From positions 1 through 64,000 of the forward strand of contig JAFDZT010000008.1 in the NCBI GenBank assembly GCA_018266735.1: a stretch of DNA of 64,000 nt, written 5' to 3'. Below the pieces are notes generated by a model, which worked only from the letters and a program-made list of their open reading frames with translations, searched no databases and had not been told where the DNA came from. This stretch comes from Bacteroidota bacterium. GTDB lineage: Bacteria > Bacteroidota > Ignavibacteria > Kapaibacteriales > Kapaibacteriaceae. Positions 7,670-15,965 of this stretch are shown here, piece by piece (position 1 is the stretch's first letter; every line of letters starts with the position of its first letter). Position numbers and translations under genes: made by a program.

Positions 7670-8701
7670 TCAGGGTTGCAAGACCAATTTTCCGGTGAAC
7701 CGTCCGGTCACCAATCGGTCCTGCGCCTCGGCCGCCGCAGAGAGCGGCAGTACGTCGCCAATATGCGGCGTGATCATCTCTGCCGCCACGAGCCCTACCA
7801 GCTCTTCCATCTCGGCTTTGGTGCCCAGATAGAGGCCCTTGATGCTCAGGTGACGGAGGTAGGTCATGTGAATGCTGAAGTTGGTCTCCCGTCCCGTAAG
7901 AATGCCGCACAGCAGGAGCTGTCCGCCCTTCTTGAGCAGGTCGAAGCTTTGCTGGAAGGTCTTGGGACCGACGTAGTCCATCACCGTGTCGAGTCCGACG
8001 GGATAGAGCTTCTTGACCTCGTCGAACACGGCCTCGGTGTTGTGATCGAAGACCACATCGGCGCCAAGGTCGCGCAGCGTTTGCTTCTTCTCTTCGGAAC
8101 CACACGTGGCGATAACGGTGGCACCACGATGTTTGGCGATCTGAATGGCAAGAGTTCCGAGTCCGCCGCTACCACCCCAGATCATGAATGTCTGTCCGGG
8201 CTGCAGGCCCGACACGGTCGTGAGTCCATGATACGCCGTCAGTCCGGCCACACCCAATGCCGTGGCCTGTGCGAACGACAGTTGTTCGGGCAAGGCGATC
8301 AGACACTTGGCCGGCACGGCCACATACTCGGCATAGCCACCCGGCAGGTGCATGCCGAAGTACTTCCAGTTCACGCAGAGATTGTGCTTGCCTTCGTTGC
8401 AGAGGGCGCAGTTACCGCACCAGACCATAGGATAGGCCACGATGCGCTCTCCAACGTTCCACCCTTCCACCTTTGCACCTACCTCTTCGATGGTGCCGGC
8501 AACGTCGCCTCCAAGGATGTGCGGATACGAGGTCTGGAGTCCGGGATACCCACCACGCATCACAAGATCGATGCGGTTCACGCTCGTGGCACCTACCTTG
8601 ACCAGTACCTGGTCGTCGGTGATAACGGGCATTGGAGCATCGGTCACATACGTGAGGACATCGGACGTGGTACCGGGTTGCGTGAGATAGACGGCCTTCA
8701 T
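7670..8701 (-). CDS. zinc-type alcohol dehydrogenase / quinone oxidoreductase-like protein (MDR superfamily)
   Basis: This is an NAD(P)H-dependent medium-chain oxidoreductase; the substrate is unknown. The 343-residue product has the GroES-like N-domain with ILGGDVAGTIEEVG. The structural-zinc loop CGNCALCNEGKHNLC has all four Cys, and the Rossmann motif GGSGGLGTLAIQIAK is present. The ATG at 8701 (MKAVYLTQPG) has AGGTG upstream and lies 2 nt after the CPBP gene, so the two are coupled. It is the last gene of the run that starts at 12625, and it stops just before the ars operator. Confidence 0.85.
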   Translation of the reverse strand: MKAVYLTQPGTTSDVLTYVTDAPMPVITDDQVLVKVGATSVNRIDLVMRGGYPGLQTSYPHILGGDVAGTIEEVGAKVEGWNVGERIVAYPMVWCGNCALCNEGKHNLCVNWKYFGMHLPGGYAEYVAVPAKCLIALPEQLSFAQATALGVAGLTAYHGLTTVSGLQPGQTFMIWGGSGGLGTLAIQIAKHRGATVIATCGSEEKKQTLRDLGADVVFDHNTEAVFDEVKKLYPVGLDTVMDYVGPKTFQQSFDLLKKGGQLLLCGILTGRETNFSIHMTYLRHLSIKGLYLGTKAEMEELVGLVAAEMITPHIGDVLPLSAAAEAQDRLVTGRFTGKLVLQP

Positions 8702-8703
8702 GG

Positions 8704-9336
8704 TCACACCTGAATAGGAAGCAGAACAAAAATGGTGGTGTCCCACAATGCATGCGAGATCAACCCCGGGACGATACTACCGAACCGACGGAACAGGAAT
8801 CCCCAATGCGCGCCAAGGACAAGGGCGGCAAGGAGCAAGAGCGGATTCATGGCCCAGATATGCACGCCCATGTAGAGTGCGGCGGCAAGCAGAAAGCCAT
8901 TGCGCGCACCGAACTTCTTCATGAAGCGGTCTTGCAGAAAGCCGCGCCAGAAGATCTCTTCGGACGGACCGATGAGGAACAGCAACAGCACGGCGATGAG
9001 GGCGGCCGGTGCTTGCTCGCGCGTTTGGTAGATGGCGTGGAGTTGTGTGGATGCCCACGGACCCAACAGCCAGACGATCACCACCACGCCGATGCGAGAC
9101 AGCACATAGAGCACGGTCGCATGGGCAATGCCAACACCAACGAAGCTCCATTTGAAATTCAGGAGGCGCTTCCATTCACCACGTTGGGCGACGATGGAAA
9201 TGACGCTCAACACAACAGTGGCCGTCGTCATCGCTGGCCAGAAGTAGTGATGATGGATGGTGGCCGCAAGGTCGGGCCACGGCGAGAACAGGAAGAACCA
9301 GAAGATGGCGGCGACGCCGACAGCGATCAGAACCAT
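8704..9336 (-). CDS. CPBP-family intramembrane metalloprotease
   Basis: The 210-residue product is hydrophobic, with several membrane segments. It carries the CPBP (Abi/CAAX-like) motifs: SEEIFWRGFLQ (EExxxR, about residue 118), a second metal-ligand region in LYMGVHIW, and SHALWDT near the end. These are candidate catalytic Glu and His residues in the membrane. The substrate is unknown. I chose the ATG at 9336, which overlaps the menA 3' end by 10 nt; longer starts would lie within menA. No strong ribosome-binding site is visible, so translation probably depends on coupling to menA. Confidence 0.8.
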   Translation of the reverse strand: MVLIAVGVAAIFWFFLFSPWPDLAATIHHHYFWPAMTTATVVLSVISIVAQRGEWKRLLNFKWSFVGVGIAHATVLYVLSRIGVVVIVWLLGPWASTQLHAIYQTREQAPAALIAVLLLFLIGPSEEIFWRGFLQDRFMKKFGARNGFLLAAALYMGVHIWAMNPLLLLAALVLGAHWGFLFRRFGSIVPGLISHALWDTTIFVLLPIQV

Positions 9337-10271
9337 ACGGAGAGGAGAATGCCAAGACTGAACAGCACACCGAACATGGCATGATGTTGTGCGGTCGACA
9401 CGTCGACCATGGCACTCGCTCGGATATTGGAAAGATCGATGGCCTGGACGGCCTTGATGTTCTTCAGTGCGGGAGGCAAGCTCACGAGCGTGATGAGGAT
9501 CCACGGTTCGGCATGCTTCGTGACCACCATGGCGACGACCCATGCATAGGCACCAAGCACGAGGAGCACATACTCCATCTTGGCCTTACGCTCACCGAGC
9601 ACCGTTGCCATGGTCTTTGCACCGGCGCGTGCATCGTCGTTGATGTCGCGCACGTTGTTCGCAGCAAGGATCGCCGTGACAAGGAAGCCGATCGGAACGC
9701 TCAATAAGAACACGTCTGTCGAATAGGTTCCGGTGAGCACGTAGTAGGATCCGCCTACCATCATGGGACCCATGAGCAGGAAGACCAACACATCGCCCAA
9801 TGCCCAGTACTTGTAGCCGATGGGCGAACCGGTGTAGGCATAACCGCCGAGCAGTCCGATCAGACCAAGCACGAAGATGGGCGTGCCGCGCTGCCACACC
9901 AGGATCAGTCCGAGGGCAAAGCATAACACGAAGAGCAGATTCCCGGCATTCAACACTTGCTTTGGTGTGAGCATCTTCTTGATGAGCACACCAGATGAGC
10001 CGAGAGTGTCTTCACGGTCGACGCCTTTCTTCAGATCGAAGTACTCGCTCACGAGATTCGTGCCGGCATGCACGAGCAGCGAACAGATCACGATGATGGG
10101 TGCTGTCCACCACAGAATACCATCGGACGCAACAACGCCGCGCGAGGCATCCCACAATGCGATCATCGCACCGAGAACGATGGGCGTCATCGACGCCGTG
10201 AAGGAAAAGGCGCGTGCGGCCTGCATCCACACGCCGAACGTTGGTCGAGGAGAGATCGTTGCTTCTGTCAT
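9327..10271 (-). CDS. menA: UbiA-family prenyltransferase, probably 1,4-dihydroxy-2-naphthoate polyprenyltransferase
   Basis: MenA attaches the polyprenyl tail in menaquinone synthesis in the inner membrane. The 314-residue protein has about eight or nine membrane segments and both Asp-rich metal-diphosphate motifs: NLVSEYFDLKKGVDRED at about residues 73-89 and NNVRDINDDARAGAKTMAT at about 204-222. The second motif followed by VLGERKAK is typical of MenA. Other UbiA enzymes remain possible because no other men gene lies in the window. It starts 6 nt after the upstream outer-membrane protein gene. Confidence 0.82.
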   Translation of the reverse strand: MTEATISPRPTFGVWMQAARAFSFTASMTPIVLGAMIALWDASRGVVASDGILWWTAPIIVICSLLVHAGTNLVSEYFDLKKGVDREDTLGSSGVLIKKMLTPKQVLNAGNLLFVLCFALGLILVWQRGTPIFVLGLIGLLGGYAYTGSPIGYKYWALGDVLVFLLMGPMMVGGSYYVLTGTYSTDVFLLSVPIGFLVTAILAANNVRDINDDARAGAKTMATVLGERKAKMEYVLLVLGAYAWVVAMVVTKHAEPWILITLVSLPPALKNIKAVQAIDLSNIRASAMVDVSTAQHHAMFGVLFSLGILLSVWF

Positions 10272-10277
10272 AGTGCG

Positions 10278-11213
10278 TTAGAGATCATACCGAAGGTTGA
10301 TGTTGCTAATGAGTGCGCGGATCGGTTCGGTTCCGAAGGCGCGATTGAGTTGCACGTAACTGGTGGTGAAGCCGATGGAGAACAGTCGACGTCCCGTGTA
10401 GAACAGACCCAACACGTAGACGTTCTGTGCAGCGGCCACTTCCTGATCACGTCCTGTTGATGACGAATACTTGTAGGTGGCCTGGATGCCGATCGGAATG
10501 TCGGTCTCGGGCTGCAGATCGTACTCGCCCGACACGGCGGCCACGCCGAGGAATCTCCCCTCGATCGAAACGTCGTTCGCACCGGCATAACCCAACCCAA
10601 GCAGCGTTTGCACGCCCCAGGACGGACTTGGCGTCCACGCCCAGCGTCCGTTGGCCATCACATTCAGTCGTCCCACATCACTGACGAGAACGGCCGACGT
10701 GTCCTTCCCTTCCGAGTCGATGAGCTTCTTCGCCCAATCGTATGGTGTGAGCAAGATCAACGAGCTCTTCGACAGATCCACACCGGCCATGAGCGACCAG
10801 TTCTTCTCCCGCGCGATCTGATATCCAACGCCGCCAGTGAGTCCGTACGAAGCATTCACTCCTTCGGACAAGAGCGACACGACCGTCGTCCCCGAACGCA
10901 CGGCACCCGAGAAAGCAGCATGCAAGGTGAACTTCTCGGCAATGGTCTGTTGGTACTGCAGTTCGAGCACGAAGTAGCCGAGTGCGGTCTCGACATCCTT
11001 GATGTAGTTGCCCTTGAAATCATACAGCGGCAAGCTCAACCCAACGGTCGAGCCGAATCCCGTCGTACTGCGAATGTTCGTGGTCACGAATGCATCGCCG
11101 GTAGCAAGGTTGGGCATGAACGTATGATCGTTCAGCGTTCGGCCCGCCTCTTGCGAGAACGCAGATGGAGCAGTAAGGAGCAAGGCGGCAAGGACTGCAA
11201 AGAGGTTCTTCAT
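10278..11213 (-). CDS. predicted outer-membrane beta-barrel protein, unknown function
   Basis: The 311-residue product starts with a signal peptide (MKNLFAVLAALLLTAPSAFSQ). The rest is rich in short amphipathic beta strands with alternating aromatic and polar residues, ending SNINLRYDL, as expected of a small transporter- or OmpW-like barrel. I recognise no family. The ATG at 11213 lies 2 nt after the stop of the metallo-beta-lactamase gene; a longer in-frame start would be inside that gene. It is co-transcribed with the nuclease-like gene upstream and menA downstream. Confidence 0.65.
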   Translation of the reverse strand: MKNLFAVLAALLLTAPSAFSQEAGRTLNDHTFMPNLATGDAFVTTNIRSTTGFGSTVGLSLPLYDFKGNYIKDVETALGYFVLELQYQQTIAEKFTLHAAFSGAVRSGTTVVSLLSEGVNASYGLTGGVGYQIAREKNWSLMAGVDLSKSSLILLTPYDWAKKLIDSEGKDTSAVLVSDVGRLNVMANGRWAWTPSPSWGVQTLLGLGYAGANDVSIEGRFLGVAAVSGEYDLQPETDIPIGIQATYKYSSSTGRDQEVAAAQNVYVLGLFYTGRRLFSIGFTTSYVQLNRAFGTEPIRALISNINLRYDL

Positions 11214-11215
11214 CG

Positions 11216-12625
11216 TTAGGCGATCTGGAGAATTTCGGAATAGACCGGCAGATAGGCTCGCACACCATACTTCTCGCGAATGCGCGCAGCCAGCGTGAAG
11301 CGCGCATCGTCTTCGCCGTGCGTGAGGAAGAGCTGTGGACTTGAGTGCGATGCAATATGTCCGAACCAATTGATGAGCTCTGTCTGTCCGGCATGCGCAC
11401 TGAAACCACCAAGCGTATGGATCTGTGCACGAATGCGGATGCGATCGCCCATGATGGACACTTCGTCAACACCGTCCACCAAGCGTCGACCCAACGACCC
11501 GCGTGCTTGATAGCCAACGATGACGATGTGACTGTTCGGATCGCCTAGGTTGTGACGAAGGTGATGGAGGATCCGACCGGCATTGCACATGCCCGCGCCG
11601 GCGATCACCACGAAGGGACCTTCGACGTCGTTGATGGCGCGCGATTCCTCGGCATCACCGGTGAACTTCACCGACGAAAGATCTTTCGCAAAGGCGCCGC
11701 TTGCATTGAGTGCGGCACTCTCTTCGTCGAAGAGATCGGTATGATGCGTGTAGATCTTCGTTGCGCTGATGCCCATGGGCGAATCAACGAAGATGGGGAT
11801 CTTCGGTACGATGCCCTTGCGGAACAACTCGGCCAAATGGAAGAGCATCTGTTGCGTGCGACCAATGGCGAACGAGGGAATGAAGATCTTGCCTTTGTTC
11901 GCCACGACCTCCTTGATGATCTGGGCAAACTCGTCTTCCGTTTCTTGCAACGGACGGTGATCACGATCGCCATACGTTGATTCCATGAAGACCACATCGG
12001 CCGTTTCGGGCGGATTGGGATCGCGCAGATATGGCAGCTCGAGCGGACCGAGGTCACCCGAGAACACGATGGTCTTCTGCACGCCTTCGTCCGTGACGAC
12101 GAGTGCAACGCTGGCAGATCCCAGCATGTGTCCTGCCTCGTACATCTTCATCGTAAAGCCCGGGGCAATGGTCTGTTGCACGTCGTAGTCAACGTCGACC
12201 ATGAGCTTGATCGTCTCCGTTACATCACCATCATCGAAGATGGGCTGATCGTTGCGGTTGATCTTGCCGCCCTTGCGGGATGCGCGTTTCTTCCGTCGCT
12301 CGAAGTCGTGCTCCATGATGTGCGCGCAGTCTCGCAACACCAGTTCGGCCAGATCGCGCGTTGCACTCGTGCAGTAGATCGGACCGCCATATCCTTCGCG
12401 CACGAGCATGGGCAATCGACCGCAGTGGTCGAGATGTCCGTGCGTGAGCACGATGGCATCGATCGTCGATCGATGCAAGGCTCCCGGGACGATGTTCTTG
12501 GCATCGTCCTCTTTATCACCTTGGAACAGACCGAAGTCGACGAGGACACGAGCCTGCGACGTCTGGACGAAATAGCTGGATCCGGTCACTTCGCCGGCAG
12601 CTCCGAACGGGGTTATGGTGATCAT
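11216..12625 (-). CDS. metallo-beta-lactamase / beta-CASP RNA-processing exonuclease-like protein
   Basis: Members of this family (CPSF73/YSH1-like, TTHA0252-like) cut or trim RNA with two zinc ions. The 469-residue product has the metal motif LTHGHLDHCG at about residues 57-66 and FSGDLGPLELP. The beta-CASP domain is followed by VGYQARGSLGRRLVDG and a C-terminal RMMBL part with LGGFSAHAGQTEL and FLTHGEDDA. No KH domain is present. The start at 12625 is supported by MITITPFGAAGEVTGS, the canonical opening. A TAAATTTG element ends only 3 nt before the ATG. It is divergent from the ABC exporter. Confidence 0.88.
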   Translation of the reverse strand: MITITPFGAAGEVTGSSYFVQTSQARVLVDFGLFQGDKEDDAKNIVPGALHRSTIDAIVLTHGHLDHCGRLPMLVREGYGGPIYCTSATRDLAELVLRDCAHIMEHDFERRKKRASRKGGKINRNDQPIFDDGDVTETIKLMVDVDYDVQQTIAPGFTMKMYEAGHMLGSASVALVVTDEGVQKTIVFSGDLGPLELPYLRDPNPPETADVVFMESTYGDRDHRPLQETEDEFAQIIKEVVANKGKIFIPSFAIGRTQQMLFHLAELFRKGIVPKIPIFVDSPMGISATKIYTHHTDLFDEESAALNASGAFAKDLSSVKFTGDAEESRAINDVEGPFVVIAGAGMCNAGRILHHLRHNLGDPNSHIVIVGYQARGSLGRRLVDGVDEVSIMGDRIRIRAQIHTLGGFSAHAGQTELINWFGHIASHSSPQLFLTHGEDDARFTLAARIREKYGVRAYLPVYSEILQIA

Positions 12626-12628
12626 CCC

Positions 12629-12636
12629 CAAATTTA
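12629..12636 (-). promoter_or_regulatory. -7 element TAAATTTG for the beta-CASP gene
   Basis: An exact TAnnTTTG match ends 3 nt before the ATG at 12625, so the transcript would start at or within a few bases of the start codon. Confidence 0.5.
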
Positions 12637-12651
12637 GCCCGAATCCTTCGT

Positions 12652-12659
12652 TATTTTTG
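12652..12659 (+). promoter_or_regulatory. -7 element TATTTTTG for the ABC exporter
   Basis: An exact TAnnTTTG match ends 4 nt before the ATG at 12664. It forms a back-to-back pair with the element at 12629-12636. The two start codons are only 38 nt apart. Confidence 0.5.
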
Positions 12660-12663
12660 AAGA

Positions 12664-14436
12664 ATGACACACGAAGAAGAACCAAAAGCAAGTAAGGTCG
12701 ACTACGGTCTTCTTCGACGCCTCCTTCGCTTCCTGAAGCCCTACGGCTGGCACATCCTGGGCGCCATCGGACTCACACTCACGGCCTCGGCCCTGGGTCC
12801 GCTCCGTCCCTACCTCACCCGCATGGCCATTGACGATCATATCGTCAAGGGCGACATGCCGGGTCTGCTCGTCTTCGTGGGCATCATCGTTGGCGTATTG
12901 CTGTTGCAAGGCGCCATGCAGTATGCCCTATCGCTGTTGATGACGTGGGTGGGACAACGCGTGCTGCTCGACATTCGCAACACGCTCTACCGTCACGTCC
13001 AGCGCCTGGCCCTGCGCTACTTCGACACCACGCCTGTGGGTCGGATCGTCACACGCGTCACGAGTGACGTGGAAGTACTGAACGAACTCTTCTCTAGCGG
13101 CGTGGTGATGATGATCTCCGACGTGATGGTGATCGTCTGGATCCTCTACTTCATGTGGCAGACGTCGCATGCACTCACGCTGCTCACCATTGTCATCCTG
13201 CCCTTCCTCCTTACGGCCTCCTTCATCTTCCGATCGAAGGTGCGTGTGGTCTACAATGCCATTCGCGTACAAGTGGGACGGATGAACACGTTCGTGAACG
13301 AATTCGTCACTGGCATTCGCGTGGTGCAGTTGTTCCGCCAGGAAGACCGGATGACGAAGGACTTCGCCGCCATCAACCGCGAACATCGCGAGCTGCAGGA
13401 CCGATCGATCTTCTACTATTCGGTGTTCTTCCCGATCGTGGAATTCTTGAGCACCGTGGCGCTGTCGATCATTCTGTGGTACACGGCCGGACATATTCTG
13501 AGCGGCGAGATGACCATCGGTATTCTCGTCGCCTTCACCCAGTTCGCCGAAATGTTCTTCCGTCCGGTGCGTGATCTCACGGAAAAGTACAACACGTTGC
13601 AATCGTCGGTGGTTGCCTCGGAACGCATCTTCCGATTGCTGGACACCACGATGATCGTGCCCGACGATGCCGATGCAGTGGAGTTTGGCGGACTGCAGAA
13701 GGACATCGTCTTCCGCGATGTGCACTTCGCCTATGATGGCGTAACGGAAGTGCTGAAGGGGATCTCGTTCACCGTGAAGAAGGGCGAGACCGTGGCCCTC
13801 GTGGGCGCAACCGGAGCCGGGAAGAGTTCGATCATCAATTTGCTCTGTCGGTTCTACGAGTTCCAGCAAGGTGACGTGCTGATCGACGGTCGCAGTATTC
13901 GTTCGATCCAGCAGGACTCATTGCGACGGCACATTGCCGTGGTCCTGCAGGATGTGTTCCTGTTCTCGCGAAGTGTGGATGAGAACATCTCGTTGGGTCG
14001 ACCCGAAGTACCACCCGAGCGCGTGCTCGAAGCGGCGCGTGCCCTTGGTGCGGCAGACTTCATCGAACGTCTTCCGCATGGTGCGAACACCAACGTGCGT
14101 GAGCGCGGTGCGGTGTTGAGCGTTGGACAAAAGCAACTCATCTCGTTCTGCCGAGCGCTTGCGTCCGATCCCGACATCCTGATCCTCGATGAGGCCACGT
14201 CGAGCATCGACACGGAAACGGAACAGCTCATCGAGCGATCCATCTCGACGTTGCTCAAGGGACGCACATCCATTGTGATCGCCCACCGGTTGTCGACCAT
14301 TCAGCGTGCGGACCGGATCGTGGTCCTGCACCACGGACACGTCGCAGAACAAGGAAGCCACCAAGAACTTCTCGCTCTTGATGGCCTCTATGCAAAATTG
14401 TATCGCCTTCAATTCACCGAACAGTTGCCTAGCTGA
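12664..14436 (+). CDS. ABC exporter half-transporter (MsbA/MdlB-like)
   Basis: A fused permease and ATPase of 590 residues, working as a homodimer or with a partner in the inner membrane. Six membrane helices fill residues ~30-320. The nucleotide-binding domain has Walker A VGATGAGKSSIINLL (about 379), Q-loop VVLQDVFLFS, the signature LSVGQKQLI (a variant of LSGGQ), Walker B ILILDEATSSID, and the switch His in IAHRLSTIQ. The substrate may be lipid, lipid-linked oligosaccharide or drug; no neighbour decides it. The start follows a -7 element directly. The 3' end overlaps the convergent pseudouridine-synthase-like gene by 8 nt. Confidence 0.92.
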   Translation: MTHEEEPKASKVDYGLLRRLLRFLKPYGWHILGAIGLTLTASALGPLRPYLTRMAIDDHIVKGDMPGLLVFVGIIVGVLLLQGAMQYALSLLMTWVGQRVLLDIRNTLYRHVQRLALRYFDTTPVGRIVTRVTSDVEVLNELFSSGVVMMISDVMVIVWILYFMWQTSHALTLLTIVILPFLLTASFIFRSKVRVVYNAIRVQVGRMNTFVNEFVTGIRVVQLFRQEDRMTKDFAAINREHRELQDRSIFYYSVFFPIVEFLSTVALSIILWYTAGHILSGEMTIGILVAFTQFAEMFFRPVRDLTEKYNTLQSSVVASERIFRLLDTTMIVPDDADAVEFGGLQKDIVFRDVHFAYDGVTEVLKGISFTVKKGETVALVGATGAGKSSIINLLCRFYEFQQGDVLIDGRSIRSIQQDSLRRHIAVVLQDVFLFSRSVDENISLGRPEVPPERVLEAARALGAADFIERLPHGANTNVRERGAVLSVGQKQLISFCRALASDPDILILDEATSSIDTETEQLIERSISTLLKGRTSIVIAHRLSTIQRADRIVVLHHGHVAEQGSHQELLALDGLYAKLYRLQFTEQLPS

Positions 14437-15922
14437 TCCGCTCGGAGATCTTCTCCCACACGGCCATCAGCGATCCGGAATCATCGGCTGTTCCGGACTT
14501 CGCCACTTCGTCCAAGGCAACGATCTCTTCGTCGGGCAATCGATACCATGCACCCGGATTGAGATCGGTGGTGTTGAACGGTCCAACACGATGACGTTTC
14601 ATGTTCAAGACCTCGAACCCTGCCGCCTTGAGCGTTGTCGTGATATCGTGTTGCGTTCCCTTGCGCGTGCTGATGGACAACCAGCAATTGCGTGCATTCT
14701 TCTGATGGATGCTCACCTTCACGAGGTCTGCATCGTCCTTCCAGAGCGCCTTGAAGGCCTTCTCCAGTTTCGTTGCTTCGGTCTTCTTTGCTTGCTTGTG
14801 CACCTTCACGTGATATTCTTTGGTGAGGGTGGCAAGGGGCGAGGTGGCCTGTTGCTTGTGGGCAGGATCGTTCGTGACGATCACGATGCCCGACGTTGCC
14901 TTGTTCAGCACGCCACCGGGCAGGTACCAACCACGTCGACTCGAGATATAGCTGTAGAGCGAAAGACGGAACTCTTCCTTCGAGCCGATCAAGCCATGCG
15001 GCTTGTGGAAGATGATGTAGATCGGCTTGATGGTCTTGCGTTGGATCACCCGTCCGTCCACCATCACCACATCGCGCTCCGGTCGCAAGTATCCGTTCGG
15101 ATGGATGCATACCGTATCGTTGATCGTCACACGTCCGTTGTTGATGGCTGCAAGCGAAAGCGACCGTGATGCATACTGATAGCCGACCAATGCTTTGACG
15201 AGTGTTGTGCCCGGCAACTTGCGCGCCGGACGTTGCTTTGGTGGGCGTTGCTGACGTGGTTGACGTTGTTGACGTGGCTGACGTTCTTGACGATAGCCAC
15301 CGCCTTGACGGTCACCATATCCCCCGCCGCCTTGCTGCCTTCCACCATAGCCGCCGCCTTGCGAGCGACCGCCATAGCCACCGCCTTGTGGTCGGTTGCC
15401 ATAGCCACCGCCGCCTTGTGGACGTCCGCCATAGCCGCCACCACCTTGCGGTCGGTTACCATAGCCTCCGCCACCTTGTGGACGTCCGCCATAGCCACCA
15501 CCACCTTGTGGTCGGTTGCCGTAGCCACTGCCACCTTGTGGACGTCCGCCATAGCCGCCACCACCTTGTGGTCGGTTGCCATAGCCACCGCCGCCTTGTG
15601 GACGTCCGCCATAGCCACCACCTTGTGGTCGGTTGCCATAGCCACCGCCCTGCGGACGGTCATAGCCCTGACGTGGAGGAGGTGCACCGCGATCGTCGCG
15701 CGGGCGATCGATGGGCGGTCGGTCCGAAGGTGGACGTTCACCCCGTGAACGGAACGTGCGCTGCGGACGGTCATCGCGCGGCGTACCGCCTTGCGAACCC
15801 GAACGCTGTCCACTTCCAAAAAACTTCAATTGGCTGTCGTCATCCTCGACGTCATCCAACCAAGACGGTCTCCCCTGCGGCGGCCCCTTGGGCTTCTCAT
15901 CATCGTTCGGTGTGGTGCTCAT
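14429..15922 (-). CDS. RsuA/RluB-family pseudouridine-synthase-like protein with Gly/Tyr/Arg repeat domain; catalytic Asp replaced
   Basis: The 497-residue product has three parts: a polar, acidic-then-basic N-terminus (1-86), a low-complexity region of about twelve GYGNRPQ/GYGGRPQ units with an RQPRQQR tail (87-235), and an S4 plus pseudouridine-synthase-like C-domain (~236-497). HKPHGLIGS (about 306) and KEYHVKVHKQ match family motifs I and III. In motif II the usual GRLDxxTxG reads GVLNKATSG: the catalytic Asp is Asn340 (codon 14903-14905) and the preceding Arg is Val. It is therefore probably not an active synthase and may bind RNA or ribosomes. The start at 15922 (MSTTPNDDEK) avoids accA. 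It follows accA by 43 nt. Confidence 0.82.
   Translation of the reverse strand: MSTTPNDDEKPKGPPQGRPSWLDDVEDDDSQLKFFGSGQRSGSQGGTPRDDRPQRTFRSRGERPPSDRPPIDRPRDDRGAPPPRQGYDRPQGGGYGNRPQGGGYGGRPQGGGGYGNRPQGGGGYGGRPQGGSGYGNRPQGGGGYGGRPQGGGGYGNRPQGGGGYGGRPQGGGGYGNRPQGGGYGGRSQGGGYGGRQQGGGGYGDRQGGGYRQERQPRQQRQPRQQRPPKQRPARKLPGTTLVKALVGYQYASRSLSLAAINNGRVTINDTVCIHPNGYLRPERDVVMVDGRVIQRKTIKPIYIIFHKPHGLIGSKEEFRLSLYSYISSRRGWYLPGGVLNKATSGIVIVTNDPAHKQQATSPLATLTKEYHVKVHKQAKKTEATKLEKAFKALWKDDADLVKVSIHQKNARNCWLSISTRKGTQHDITTTLKAAGFEVLNMKRHRVGPFNTTDLNPGAWYRLPDEEIVALDEVAKSGTADDSGSLMAVWEKISERIS
15293..15664 (-). repeat. in-frame tandem repeat coding GGGGYGNRPQ/GGGGYGGRPQ
   Basis: About twelve units of 27-30 nt, alternating between N and G at one position, give a ~60-nt higher-order period. 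The frame is kept throughout and the protein is Gly/Tyr/Arg/Gln-rich, so this is a coding minisatellite. Unit number probably varies between strains. Confidence 0.85.
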
Positions 15923-15965
15923 AACAACGTTGGAAAGTAATACGTGTTCGCATTTGTGATGGTGA

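Noticed and set aside
15293..15664. A possible CRISPR array, from regular ~30-nt repeats
   Set aside because: The units are adjacent and in frame, with no unique spacers; they encode Gly/Tyr/Arg repeats of a protein.
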